This document shows, piece by piece, positions 17,268 to 26,240 of a stretch of 42,404 nucleotides of DNA (positions within the stretch are counted from its first letter, which is position 1; each line of letters opens with the position of its first letter). Below the pieces are notes generated by a model. That model was not told the DNA's origin. It made no database searches and saw nothing but the letters and a program-made list of their open reading frames with translations. This DNA is from Marseilla massiliensis (GTDB lineage: Bacteria; Bacteroidota; Bacteroidia; Bacteroidales; Bacteroidaceae). A program made the position numbers and the translations under genes. The stretch spans positions 1-42,404 of the forward strand of contig NZ_JACJJL010000030.1 of assembly GCF_016899955.1 (NCBI RefSeq). Direction: 5' to 3'.

Positions 17268-17485
17268 ATAATGGCCTCACTTTTAGTATATGTTTTCATT
17301 TCGCCGTGGCCCCGCCGTGGGCTTGCCGTGGGCGGGCCGCCCATGGTGGCAGGCCGCCGTCAGGCCCGTCGCTCTGTCCGTTGTTTGCAACCATGCCTGC
17401 CGTTTGCGGCCGCTTTCGGCCCCGTGGTGTCAGTTTGCCGGGCTGCCGCGCCCTTGTGGCGGCCGTCGGGGGCCGCGTATTGTTG

Positions 17486-17532
17486 AAAAAAGCGCCCGCC
17501 CCTGCCGCGTGTCGTGGCGGGGGCGGGCGCTT
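17486..17532 (-). terminator. Intrinsic terminator of the GH115-GH2 operon
   Basis: On the minus strand a perfect 13-bp GC-rich stem (17532-17520 with 17502-17490) with a 17-nt loop is followed by a T-run (A6 at 17486-17491 on the plus strand). It lies 30 bp after the GH2 stop codon. Confidence 0.9.
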
Positions 17533-17562
17533 GCCGGGCCCTATGCCGCATTGTGGCGGCCG

Positions 17563-20367
17563 TCACCTGAAGTCGAACCAGAGCTTTATCCTAAGCCCGT
17601 CGTCGCCCTTGTTGATGCGTATGCCGCTGGGTTGCGCCTCGGGGCCGAGCTGCTCTATGGGCTTGTATGAGCGCATGCCCGGTATCTCGAGCAGGAACGA
17701 TATGTCGCCTTCGGGGAAGGGCTGCATCGTGCGCTCGTTGCGGTGCTTGGGCTCTTCGGGCGTGAACAGGCGCAGGTAGAGCCCGTCGGTCTCGCTGTAC
17801 ACCTTGAACGGTGCCGTGTCCGACTGCATCTCGGCCCAGTAGACGTTGGCGTGGTAGCCCTTGAACTCGGGATAGTCGAGCCTGCCGGAGCCCTCGCCGG
17901 TCACGGTGTTGTTGTAGTCTTTCTGCCACAGGCCGAACACCGGGCCGCGCAGGCGGTTGCGCCACACGCGGTAGGGGCCCTTGCCAACCCACCGCACGCC
18001 CTTGGCTGCCTCTTCGGGGTATGAGAAGCTGAAGCCGAGGTTGCGCACCTTGGGTTCGAAGAACTCGCCACCGAACTTGCCGCCGTCGCGCCGGTTGAGT
18101 ATCACGGCGTCCATGCCGAGCACCCCTGCGGGCGTCATGCGCCACACTATCGAGTCGGCTGCGCCCTGGTAGCGCATCACCAGCAGCGCGTCGGCGCCTT
18201 CCTGGCGGGCCGTGATGCCCTTGAGCTTCATCTTCATGCCCACGGGCAGCGGGCCGTTTGACAGGGGGAACGCCTTTCCGTCGACGGTGACGCTCTTGAG
18301 CATGCCATCGTCGGGGTTGAACTCGGCTCGCACCCCGCCCCCCTCAAGGGTTGTGCCATCCGCCGTGGCAGCCCGTCCGGCCACTGCCGCAGGCTTGGCC
18401 AAGGCATAGTATTCGTCGGCGTAGCGCATGGGGTAGGCCCAGGTGTTGATTGTGTCGCCCGCCGCCGTGGTGGCCACCAGCGTGAGCACGTCGCCCTCGG
18501 CAAAGCCTTCGGGCAGCGTTATGGCGGCCGTGCCTGTCTCGCCCGGCGCGATGTCGGGCAGCGCCACGGTGCCCTCGGCAACGGTGCGCCCCCTGTCGGA
18601 TGCAGGCGAGGGCAGCGTGGTCACGCTGTAGCTCATGCTGCACTCGGTGAGTCGGCTGAACAGGAAGCGGTTGGCCACCTTGAAGCGCCCGTCCCACTGC
18701 GGCCTGACGGTCATGGGAGCAATCTGTATGGGCGACCAGACGTCGCGTATGGTATACCAGCTGCCCTCCTTCTCGCGGTGCGGGCCCACTATGCCGTCGG
18801 GTGCGTTGGGGCCGTCGGTGTCGATGCTGTCGCCCCTGTCGGTGCGCATCACGCCCTCGTCGGCCCATGCCCAGATGAAGCCGCCGGCGAAGAGCGGGTT
18901 GCGTGACCACTGCGCCCAGTACTCGTCGAGCGACGCCCCGCCGCCCTTGTCATACTGGCTGTGCAGGAACTCGGTGGGCATGAACACCTCGGTGCCGTTG
19001 TGCAGCCGCCCGGCGCCGGTCTGGTAGGCCGGGTAGTGGTGGCAGTCGACGCCGTTCCACAGTGCCCACGGGTGCACCACGTGGCGCCGTTGCGGGTCGA
19101 GTTCGGCGAATAGCGGGTCGAGCTTAAGGTTGTTGCCGCCCTCGTTGCCGTTGCCCCAGACGAAGATGCAGGGGTGGTTGGCCTCGGCGGCCATCATCTC
19201 GCCCAGTATCTGCGTGCCGGTGGCGGTGCTGTAATGGTTCTGCCAGCCCGGCAGCTCGTTGAAGTATAGCACCCCGAGCGAGTCGCAGATGTCGAGGAAG
19301 GGGCTTCCGGGCGGGTAGTGCGAGCGAATGGCGTTGGCGTTCATGCCCTTGATGAGGCGCACGTCGGCTATGTCGCGCCTCTTGTCGGGCGTGCGCCCCG
19401 TCTCCGGGTAGAAGCAGTGGCGGTTCACTCCCTTGATGTTCAGCTTTGTGCCGTTGAGGTAGAAGCCGTCGCGCGGTCGGAACTCGATGGTTCGGAAGCC
19501 CACGCGCTCGCTTGTGCGGTGGGCCACCGAGCCGTCGGGCGCCACGAGGCTGAGCGTGAGCACATACATGTTGGGGTGCTCGGGGTCCCATGGCTTCACG
19601 CCATCGAAGCGCAAGGCCACGCGCTGGCGTTTCCCGGAAGTCAGCGAGACTGATTTTTGCGGTGATTGTTGGGCGGCTTGGCTTTGCAGGGGGCTTATCG
19701 AGGCGGCCAGCTTGTAGCCGTCGGCTAGGCCCTCTGTGGTGAGGTCGAGCGTGAGCGTCCCATCTGCTTTTGCGTCAATGCCGGTGTGGGCAATGTGCGT
19801 CTTGGGCAGCGCGCGCAGGTAGACCGGGCGGTAGATGCCGCCGAAGAGCCACCAGTCGGCGCGCCGTTCGGCGTTGTTTACCGAGCTGTCGTCCGACTGT
19901 TTCTTCACCGTCACCTCGAGCGTGTTCTTGCCTCCGTAATCTATCAGCCGGCTTATGTCGTAGGCGAATCGCGTGAAGGCCCCGCGGTGGGTGGGCCCGG
20001 CTGTCTTGCCGTTGACGCTCACCGTGGCGTCGGTCATCACGCCGTCGAACACTATCTCTACCTTCTTGCCCTGCCATGCGGCCGGCACGCGGAACTCGTG
20101 GCGGTAGCGCCCTGTCTCGGTGCTGGGCTTGCCGCCCGGTTTCTTGTACCACCTGCCGTAGGTGTATTCGCCGAATCCCTGCTGCTCCCAGCACGAGGGC
20201 ACGGCTATCTTGCGCCACTTGCCGCTGTTCTGGCCTGCCGAGCAGAAGAATTTCCACTCGACGGTGGCCGACGCGTCGCGGCCAGAAAGATACTGTACTT
20301 CAGTGTTTTGGGCTGCTGCCATGGCGCAGCAGCCCAACAGTGAAAGCGTTATGATGTTGTGTTTCAT
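17563..20367 (-). CDS. Glycoside hydrolase family 2 (beta-galactosidase/beta-glucuronidase type), exported
   Basis: 934 residues with a signal peptide ending near AMAAAQ (20). Then the GH2 sugar-binding jelly roll (about 35-190, RHEFRVPAAWQGKKVEIVFDGV), the immunoglobulin-like domain (about 195-295) and the catalytic barrel (about 296-600), with acid/base Glu409 in WGNGNEGG and probable nucleophile Glu466 in MPTEFLHS. C-terminal beta domains (about 610-934) resemble large beta-galactosidases. The ATG overlaps the GH115 stop by 4 bp (ATGA), so the two enzymes are made together. A beta-galactosidase acting on a glucuronidated galactan would fit, but beta-glucuronidase or another activity is possible. 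Confidence 0.92.
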   Translation of the reverse strand: MKHNIITLSLLGCCAMAAAQNTEVQYLSGRDASATVEWKFFCSAGQNSGKWRKIAVPSCWEQQGFGEYTYGRWYKKPGGKPSTETGRYRHEFRVPAAWQGKKVEIVFDGVMTDATVSVNGKTAGPTHRGAFTRFAYDISRLIDYGGKNTLEVTVKKQSDDSSVNNAERRADWWLFGGIYRPVYLRALPKTHIAHTGIDAKADGTLTLDLTTEGLADGYKLAASISPLQSQAAQQSPQKSVSLTSGKRQRVALRFDGVKPWDPEHPNMYVLTLSLVAPDGSVAHRTSERVGFRTIEFRPRDGFYLNGTKLNIKGVNRHCFYPETGRTPDKRRDIADVRLIKGMNANAIRSHYPPGSPFLDICDSLGVLYFNELPGWQNHYSTATGTQILGEMMAAEANHPCIFVWGNGNEGGNNLKLDPLFAELDPQRRHVVHPWALWNGVDCHHYPAYQTGAGRLHNGTEVFMPTEFLHSQYDKGGGASLDEYWAQWSRNPLFAGGFIWAWADEGVMRTDRGDSIDTDGPNAPDGIVGPHREKEGSWYTIRDVWSPIQIAPMTVRPQWDGRFKVANRFLFSRLTECSMSYSVTTLPSPASDRGRTVAEGTVALPDIAPGETGTAAITLPEGFAEGDVLTLVATTAAGDTINTWAYPMRYADEYYALAKPAAVAGRAATADGTTLEGGGVRAEFNPDDGMLKSVTVDGKAFPLSNGPLPVGMKMKLKGITARQEGADALLVMRYQGAADSIVWRMTPAGVLGMDAVILNRRDGGKFGGEFFEPKVRNLGFSFSYPEEAAKGVRWVGKGPYRVWRNRLRGPVFGLWQKDYNNTVTGEGSGRLDYPEFKGYHANVYWAEMQSDTAPFKVYSETDGLYLRLFTPEEPKHRNERTMQPFPEGDISFLLEIPGMRSYKPIEQLGPEAQPSGIRINKGDDGLRIKLWFDFR

Positions 20368-22904
20368 TTCTCGCCGGTTGTAGGGAACAGGTAGAACTTT
20401 CGGTCGGCGTCGTAGTCAACCATCCACTGGTCTACCACGATGTGGTTGTCCAAGGCCTTTATCTCGAGCTTGTGCGAGCCTGCCGCCAGCCCGGGCAGCT
20501 TCAGCGTGCGCACGGCCTGGCCCCTGAGCACGTTTTGCTTCCAGCCTTCCGAGCGGAACTTCTCCTTCAGCGTGTAGACGGTGGGCTCGGCCCCGTCGAC
20601 GCTTACGCTGAACCTTATGTCGCCTTTGTCGTTGGGTTGTGTCGGTATGAGGGCTGTGCGGAGCACGGCGTCGCCGTCTTTAGCCGTGGTGAACGTGTAT
20701 GTCAGCGTGCCGCCCTTGGGCAGTGCCACGGCGTTCATGCTGTGGCCCAGCATCTCGACGGGCTGCGCCCCCTCGGTGGCCTGCTGGTAGTCGCAGGCGT
20801 TGCGGGTGACGGTGCCGTCGGCTTCCACCGGGTGGGCCTTGCCGACGGGGGCTTTCGCCAGCCACTCGTCAACCTCTTCGTCGGTCAGCATGGTGGGCAG
20901 CAGTGGCGCTCCATGGACAGGCAGGTCGCGCGGCCGCATGTTCATGGAGCGGTTCCACTTGCCACCAGACATTCTCTCATTGTAGTATTCCGTCAGTTTC
21001 CTTATTTCTTCGTATGCTTTCTGGCTCTTGGCCACGGCCGTGTAGAGCGCGGGGTTGCTGTCGAGCATGCCTTTCGTGGTGCTGCCGTTGGCCATCTGGC
21101 GTGCGCGCTGGGCCTCGAGCATCTTGCGGGCGTGGGCCTCGGCTGCCAGCACCGGGTACTTTATGGCTGCGAAATAGGCGTCCTTGAGCTCGGGCCGCAC
21201 CAGGGCCTCGGCCTCGCCCACCGTCTTGGCCACACCGGCGTAGCGCTCCAGGTACCTGTCGAGCTCGCCTCCGAAGGCCGTCGTGCTGAACTGTGTGTTG
21301 CGCACGGGGCTCAGTCCGCGGTCGAAGGTGGCCTTCGACAGCTCTGTCTGGCTCCACCCCATGAACTCGGGCCGCCGCTCTCCGCACAGGCGGTAGAACT
21401 CGTGCATGGCGGGATAGAGCTTGTTGCCGGCTTCGTTGCCGAACTGCCGGCACAGCCATGCGCGGTAGTGGTCGGCTATGGTCGAGGCGCTGACGCTGTT
21501 GATGTCCCATGCCATGTCGAGGAACAGTTCGAGGTCGTAGCCGGCCACCTTCGGGTCGTGCACGTTGACTATCCATATCTTGCGCACGTTGTGGTCGTAG
21601 GCGGCGCGCATCTCGTTGTATATCAGCCCCGGCTGGGTGGTGGTGAGCCACAGGTAGTCGTGGGGGCGGCCCCAGTAGCTAAGGTGGTAGTATACGCCGC
21701 CGCCTCCGCTGCGCCGCTGCTCGGCCTCGTCAGACAGGCGTGTCATGTATCCGTAGTTGTCGTCGCACCACATCAGCGTGACATAGTCGGGCACCTTGAG
21801 CCCCCGCTCGTATATCTCGAGCACCTCTTTGTAGGGCACGAACACCTGCGTCTGCTTCTCGGGGTCGCCTATGTACTTGCCGAGCAGCTCCTGCTGGTCG
21901 TCTATCACCTGCTGCAGGGCTTGGAACTTCTCGTCCATGGTCTTCACGCCCTCCATCGAGCCGTCGTGTATGCCGCGCATGCCGATGGTGAACATGTTGC
22001 CGCCGGCCGAGCCCTTCACTTCATTGAGCCGCTCTATCCAGTACTGCTGCACGGCGTCTTTGTTGGTGATGTAGTTGAAGCGGCCGCGCTCCTTGGTGTC
22101 CCACTCGTCGACGTTGTTCCTCAGCAGCGGTTCGCAGTGGCTCGTGCCAATGGCTATGCCGCAGCTGTCGGCCATGGCCTTTGCCCCTTTTATCTTGAAG
22201 AACGCCACGGTGCCGGTGTGCATGCCGGGCCAGATGGCGTTGGCGCGCAGGCGCAGCAGCAGCTGGAACACCTTCTTGTATGTCTTCGGCCCTATCTCGC
22301 CAAACTTGCCCGGCTCGTAGTTGCCGTAGCTCCACGGGCGCAGCGACCAGTCTTCGTCGTTGAGGAATATGCCGCGGTACTCTACCGAGGCTCCCTGCAG
22401 CGTCTCAAACTCGCTGTCGATGGTGAGCCTCTGCCTGCGCTCGGGCACCACGTCGCCCCACCACACCCACGGGCTGACACCCGCCATGCGCGACATCTCC
22501 AGCAGCCCGTAGGCCGTGCCTCGGCCGTTGGTGCCCACGATGGTCACCTGGCTGCCTTCCACCGAGATGTGGAACCCGTCGGTCTTGCCCTCAAGCTCGT
22601 CGACGGGCACGCCGTTCTTTTCCAGCTTCTTGCGCACAGCCGACGTGGCCTTGTCGAGCTCAACCAGCCGTATGGCGGCACTGCTTTCGGGGGCGGCCAC
22701 GGCCTTGCGACCTGTCACGGCCTCCATGTCGGATGCAAACATCTGCAGGGCTATGCCGACCACTGGGTCGGTATTTTTCTGCACGCTGTAAGTCACGGCC
22801 TTTGTGCCGTCGTACCACTCAACTTCGGCGGCCGTCGCGGTCGTCATTGAGGCCACCGTCAGCACTGTAAGTGCCGTCCTTCCAATAGTCTTCAGTTTGG
22901 TCAT
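20364..22904 (-). CDS. Glycoside hydrolase family 115 alpha-glucuronidase, exported
   Basis: 846 residues with an N-terminal signal (cleavage near TATAAE, 26). It matches GH115 throughout: N-terminal domain (about 30-165), catalytic barrel with EYRGIFLNDEDWSLRPWSYG, LRLRANAIWPGMH, GIAIGTSHCEPLLRNN, FTIGMRGIHDGSMEG, FVPYKEVLEIYE (Glu360 is a candidate catalytic acid), LMWCDDNYGY and WIVNVHDPKVAGYD; helical domain (about 480-650) and C-terminal beta-sandwich. GH115 enzymes remove alpha-1,2-linked (4-O-methyl-)glucuronic acid from xylan, and some act on arabinogalactan. With the adjacent GH2 it would strip and trim a glucuronic-acid-decorated glycan in the periplasm. No SusCD pair or regulator is adjacent, so this is not a full polysaccharide utilisation locus. 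Confidence 0.95.
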   Translation of the reverse strand: MTKLKTIGRTALTVLTVASMTTATAAEVEWYDGTKAVTYSVQKNTDPVVGIALQMFASDMEAVTGRKAVAAPESSAAIRLVELDKATSAVRKKLEKNGVPVDELEGKTDGFHISVEGSQVTIVGTNGRGTAYGLLEMSRMAGVSPWVWWGDVVPERRQRLTIDSEFETLQGASVEYRGIFLNDEDWSLRPWSYGNYEPGKFGEIGPKTYKKVFQLLLRLRANAIWPGMHTGTVAFFKIKGAKAMADSCGIAIGTSHCEPLLRNNVDEWDTKERGRFNYITNKDAVQQYWIERLNEVKGSAGGNMFTIGMRGIHDGSMEGVKTMDEKFQALQQVIDDQQELLGKYIGDPEKQTQVFVPYKEVLEIYERGLKVPDYVTLMWCDDNYGYMTRLSDEAEQRRSGGGGVYYHLSYWGRPHDYLWLTTTQPGLIYNEMRAAYDHNVRKIWIVNVHDPKVAGYDLELFLDMAWDINSVSASTIADHYRAWLCRQFGNEAGNKLYPAMHEFYRLCGERRPEFMGWSQTELSKATFDRGLSPVRNTQFSTTAFGGELDRYLERYAGVAKTVGEAEALVRPELKDAYFAAIKYPVLAAEAHARKMLEAQRARQMANGSTTKGMLDSNPALYTAVAKSQKAYEEIRKLTEYYNERMSGGKWNRSMNMRPRDLPVHGAPLLPTMLTDEEVDEWLAKAPVGKAHPVEADGTVTRNACDYQQATEGAQPVEMLGHSMNAVALPKGGTLTYTFTTAKDGDAVLRTALIPTQPNDKGDIRFSVSVDGAEPTVYTLKEKFRSEGWKQNVLRGQAVRTLKLPGLAAGSHKLEIKALDNHIVVDQWMVDYDADRKFYLFPTTGEK

Positions 22905-23118
22905 TTGTAGAATATCAGTTATTGGTTTTATATCGATGTGCCGCCACCGTCTGTGGCGGTGGGCCGTTTTCAGGCTTTGTCCTGTCCGGCCCTTAAGCAG
23001 TTTGTTTCAGTTGCAATGGCCCGCCCTTTGGCCGCGGCCGTGGCTTGCCAGTCTGTCTTGGTTGGCTTTCTTTCCGTGTCGATGGCGCCCGGGTGGTGGC
23101 GAGCCGTGTCGCCCCTGT

Positions 23119-23211
23119 GCCTGTTGCCTCCTTGTCTTCCGCAAGTGCATTGCAAACGGGCGCGATGCAACATTGGTCGCACATTGCCTGTTGCCGCCTT
23201 GTCTTCTGCAA
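23119..23211. repeat. Direct repeat in the GH115 leader
   Basis: CCTGTTGCC-x-CCTTGTCTTC occurs at about 23119-23143 and again at about 23187-23211, some 22 of 25 bases equal, 68 bp apart. The second copy runs into the promoter -7 element. It looks like a local duplication of promoter-proximal sequence. Confidence 0.55.
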
Positions 23212-23240
23212 AGATACGACAATCATGCCTGCCATGCAAT
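23209..23240 (-). promoter_or_regulatory. Probable promoter of GH115-GH2
   Basis: ATTG (23240-23237), 20-bp spacer, TATCTTTG (23216-23209) on the minus strand. RNA start near 23202 leaves a leader of about 300 nt before the GH115 ATG. Confidence 0.6.
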
Positions 23241-23390
23241 ATCCCAGGGTGTAAAAATCTATGCAAACGGTTGCATTCGGCGGTGCCGCCGCGGGTGTTA
23301 CGTGGCAGCCGGCTGTCCGGTGGCGCTTGCTTGCATATCTGCCTGTGGTGCAGGCCTTTGCCGGGGGTGGCGCCGTCGGCCTGCGAAAAG

Positions 23391-23460
23391 GGCCGTTTGG
23401 GGTGGCCGTACGGCCCGTTTTGCGGCCTGGCGGGGGCCGTTTTGCAGGGCGCGGCCGTAG
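23391..23460 (+). repeat. Dispersed palindromic repeat, copy B
   Basis: GCCGTTTGGG at 23392 followed at the same spacing by ACGGCCCGTTT matches copy C (32566-32596); the 24-bp core has the same length as in copies A and C. A second GGCCGTTTTGCAG half follows. More diverged than the other two. Confidence 0.5.
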
Positions 23461-23724
23461 GGCCGGGCCACCCGATAAACATAGGGTGCTTAAGCGTACA
23501 GGGAGTCAGGGAGTTGGGGAACAGTGGCATTATTCAATGAATTGTTTTATAAGTTAATGAGTTATGTGGAGTCAAGGAGTTAAGACAATGGTTTTGGTGG
23601 CATGGAAACCCTGGGGGCATGGGGAGCGTATTGCAGAAAGAGACAGTCAATGCTATTGTCCTCTAACTCCTTGTAACTCCTTCTGCCTTCCTCTAACTCC
23701 ATTATACACAAAAACTATTGTCTG

Positions 23725-23757
23725 CACTCCTGTACTCCTGTACTCCTGCACTCCTAA
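23725..23757 (+). repeat. Short tandem repeat, 8-bp unit ACTCCTGT
   Basis: Four imperfect copies of ACTCCTGT follow a CTAACTCC-rich stretch. Simple-sequence repeat in non-coding DNA; may vary in copy number by slippage. Confidence 0.7.
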
Positions 23758-23823
23758 AAAAAAAACTGGATTTGTCTGCTGAGCCGTAGGGCCGGGGCGC
23801 CTGGCGGGCAGGCCCGGGCATGG

Positions 23824-23897
23824 AAAAAGCCGGGGGATGCAGCCCGGCCCGGCCCTACCGCCCGTTGCGGTTGCCTGCCTGCTGCATCCCCCGGCTT
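23824..23897 (-). terminator. Terminator of acpP-fabF-rnc
   Basis: A 17-bp perfect inverted repeat (23897-23881 with 23843-23827; AAGCCGGGGGATGCAGC) encloses a 37-nt GC-rich loop and is followed by T5 on the minus strand. It starts 18 bp after the rnc stop codon. Confidence 0.85.
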
Positions 23898-23914
23898 GCT
23901 CTTTCCCTGCGGGG

Positions 23915-24979
23915 CTATTGTTGTGCCGGCTTGCTGCCTTCGCCTTCGGCAAAGGCGGCCGCTTCGGCCATTGCTATTATCTCTTCGCGCGACATCTCCT
24001 TGGGCGTGGCCGTGATGTCCGACAGGTCAAACTCGTCGTGGTCGTCGGCAGCCTCGGCCTGCTTGGGGGCCTCGGCCGGTTTCTCGGCCTGCGGCTTGCG
24101 CCTCTTGGGCTGCGCGGCGGCGGCCTCAGCCTTGGCTATGATGAAGTCGGCCTTGTCGTCGGTGGCGGGCACGGTGGCCACGGGCTCCTCTTCCATCTTG
24201 GTGCGCTCGGCCTTGGCGGCGAACACGGCGTCGATGAATTGCGGCTCGCGTCGGAGTTTCTGCAGTGCCTCCTTCGACGCCAGCTGCTGGCTTTCTTTCT
24301 TTGAGTATCCCTTGCCTGTGCCGGCTTCCTTGCCCTCGATGACGGCCTTGTATACAAACACCGGGCTGCTGTTGTCTTCCTTCGACTGGCTCACGAGCGC
24401 GAACTCGAGGTTGACGCGGTTTTTCTGGCTCCACTCTATCAGCTTGCTCTTGAAGTTGACCTCTTTGTAGGCCACCTTGTCGATGTTGATTATCTGCGAC
24501 AGTATGCGGTTCTGCATGAACCGCATGCAGGCGTCGTAACCCCTGTCGAGGTAGATTGCGCCCACCAGTGCCTCGAAGGCGTTGCCCCCCATGTAGCTGT
24601 TGTGCGCGTTCGAGTGGGTCGACGAGAGAATGAGCTGGTTGATGCCCATCTCCTGGGCCAGCCTGTTGAGCGTGTCGCGCTGCACGAGCTTGCTTCGCGT
24701 GTTGGTCAGGAAGCCCTCGCGCTTGCCCTCGAAGTGGCGGTATACTATGTCGCCCACCACGGCGTCGAGTATGGCGTCGCCCAGGAACTCCAGCCTCTCG
24801 TTGTTCAGCGGGCGCCCCTTGGCGTTGCGCCGTGCCACGCTCTTGTGCATCAGCGCCAGCTTGTAGTGCTCAATGTTGCGCGGGTAGAAGCCCATGATGG
24901 CCCTGAGCGAAGAATAAAGCTCCTTGTCCTTGCGGAAAGGGAGCTTTATCCTGTCTATCAAGTCACTATTCAGCAGCAT
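23915..24979 (-). CDS. rnc: Ribonuclease III with long C-terminal extension
   Basis: 354 residues, about 100 longer than typical RNase III. The nuclease domain (about 20-165) has the signature ERLEFLGDAILD at 61-72 and a second acidic site at Glu136 (NAFEALVGAIYLD); the double-stranded-RNA-binding domain covers about 172-244 (FALVSQSKE, GKGYSKKESQQLASKEALQ). Residues about 245-354 are Ala/Lys/Glu/Pro-rich and probably disordered. RNase III processes rRNA precursors and structured mRNAs. The ATG overlaps the end of fabF by 14 bp, so translation is likely coupled. Confidence 0.96.
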   Translation of the reverse strand: MLLNSDLIDRIKLPFRKDKELYSSLRAIMGFYPRNIEHYKLALMHKSVARRNAKGRPLNNERLEFLGDAILDAVVGDIVYRHFEGKREGFLTNTRSKLVQRDTLNRLAQEMGINQLILSSTHSNAHNSYMGGNAFEALVGAIYLDRGYDACMRFMQNRILSQIINIDKVAYKEVNFKSKLIEWSQKNRVNLEFALVSQSKEDNSSPVFVYKAVIEGKEAGTGKGYSKKESQQLASKEALQKLRREPQFIDAVFAAKAERTKMEEEPVATVPATDDKADFIIAKAEAAAAQPKRRKPQAEKPAEAPKQAEAADDHDEFDLSDITATPKEMSREEIIAMAEAAAFAEGEGSKPAQQ

Positions 24980-26231
24980 ATTTCTTGAATATGACGCAAG
25001 CGTTGTGGCCGCCGAATCCGAACGTGTTGCTCATGGCGGCGCGCACCTCGCGCTTCTGTGCCTTGTTGAAAGTGAAGTTGAGGTTGTAGTCTATCTCGGG
25101 GTCGTTGTCGCCTTCCTCGTGGTTGATGGTGGGCGGCACGATGTCGTTCTGCACAGCCAGCACGCTTGCCATGGCCTCCACGGCGCCGGCGGCTCCGAGC
25201 AGGTGGCCCGTCATCGACTTCGTAGAGCTGATGTTGAGCTTGTAGGCAGCGTCGCCGAACACCTGCTTGATGGCCTTGGCTTCCGACACGTCGCCCACGG
25301 GCGTCGATGTGCCGTGCACGTTGATGTAGTCAATGTCTTCAGGCTTCAGGCCGGCGTCCTGCAGGGCGCGCTCCATCACGAGCTTGGCTCCGAGACCCTC
25401 GGGGTGGGATGCCGTGATGTGGTATGCGTCGGCGCTTTCGCCCTCGCCCACCATCTCGGCGTATATCTTGGCTCCGCGGGCCTTGGCGTGCTCCAGCTCC
25501 TCGAGTATGAGGCAGCCTGCGCCCTCGCCCATGATGAATCCGTCGCGGCTGGCGCTGAACGGGCGCGAGGCGTGCTCAGGGTCGTCGTTGCGCGTCGACA
25601 GGGCGTGCATGGCGTTGAACCCGCCCACGCCGCAGGCGCAGATGGCGGCCTCGGCGCCTCCGGCCAGTATCACGTCGGCCTTGCCCAGGCGCAACTGGTT
25701 GAAGGCGTCGGCCAGGGCGTTGGTCGACGACGCGCAGGCCGATGTGGTGGCATAGTTGGGGCCGTGGAACCCGAAGTGTATCGAGATTTGGCCGGCGGCT
25801 ATGTCGGCTATCATCTTCGGGATGAAGAAGGGGTTGAACTTGGGCCCGTCTTCCTTGTGGGCGCCGTAGTAGCCAACTTCGTCCTCAAAGGTCTTGATGC
25901 CTCCGATGCCAACACCGAATATCACGCCGACGCGGTCTTTGTCTGTCGCATCCAGGTCCATGCCGCTGTCGTTGACTGCCTGGATGGCCGAGATGAAGGC
26001 CAGCTGGGTGTAGCGGTCCATCTTGCGGGCTTCCTTGCGGTCTATGTAGTCGTTCACGTTGAGCCCCTTCACCTCGCAGGCAAAGTGGGTCTTGAACTTG
26101 GAAGCGTCAAATAATGTAATAGGGGCGGCTCCGCTCACTCCGTTGACCATGTTGTTCCAGGTCTCTTCGGGAGTGTTGCCAACCGGTGTCACGGCTCCGA
26201 GCCCTGTTACAACAACTCTTTTTAGTTCCAT
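24966..26231 (-). CDS. fabF: 3-oxoacyl-[acyl-carrier-protein] synthase II
   Basis: 421 residues, normal length. Condensing enzyme of fatty acid elongation, using acyl-ACP and malonyl-ACP. Catalytic triad Cys166 (TTSACASSTNA), His306 (VHGTSTPVGD) and His343 (KSMTGHLLGAAG, with Lys338). It lies between acpP and rnc, a gene order widely kept in bacteria. Starts 115 bp after acpP; a hairpin with T-run sits in that gap. Confidence 0.98.
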   Translation of the reverse strand: MELKRVVVTGLGAVTPVGNTPEETWNNMVNGVSGAAPITLFDASKFKTHFACEVKGLNVNDYIDRKEARKMDRYTQLAFISAIQAVNDSGMDLDATDKDRVGVIFGVGIGGIKTFEDEVGYYGAHKEDGPKFNPFFIPKMIADIAAGQISIHFGFHGPNYATTSACASSTNALADAFNQLRLGKADVILAGGAEAAICACGVGGFNAMHALSTRNDDPEHASRPFSASRDGFIMGEGAGCLILEELEHAKARGAKIYAEMVGEGESADAYHITASHPEGLGAKLVMERALQDAGLKPEDIDYINVHGTSTPVGDVSEAKAIKQVFGDAAYKLNISSTKSMTGHLLGAAGAVEAMASVLAVQNDIVPPTINHEEGDNDPEIDYNLNFTFNKAQKREVRAAMSNTFGFGGHNACVIFKKYAAE

Positions 26232-26240
26232 GCTATGAAT

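Larger units (their letters stand above)
17146..17562. other. Intergenic region between the glycoside hydrolases and kduI
   Basis: No credible gene. It contains the kduI promoter, a GC-rich stretch with repeated GCCGYYG words (about 17300-17480), and the GH2 terminator (17486-17532). The presence of both shows that GH115-GH2 and kduI-kduD are separate transcription units. Confidence 0.7.
22905..23914. other. 1.0-kb intergenic region between GH115 and rnc
   Basis: No credible gene on either strand. It contains the GH115 promoter and leader duplication, a diverged copy of the palindromic repeat (23391-23460), inverted GGAGT/ACTCC low-complexity tracts (about 23505-23592 and 23659-23757) and the rnc terminator. 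Confidence 0.7.

Noticed and set aside
20442..22850. 802-codon plus-strand open frame opposite GH115
   Set aside because: A shadow frame caused by GC-rich third positions; the GH115 match on the minus strand is unmistakable.
22970..23530. Minus-strand open frame of 186 codons upstream of GH115
   Set aside because: It crosses the GH115 promoter and a dispersed repeat, has no recognisable domain, and owes its length to high GC.
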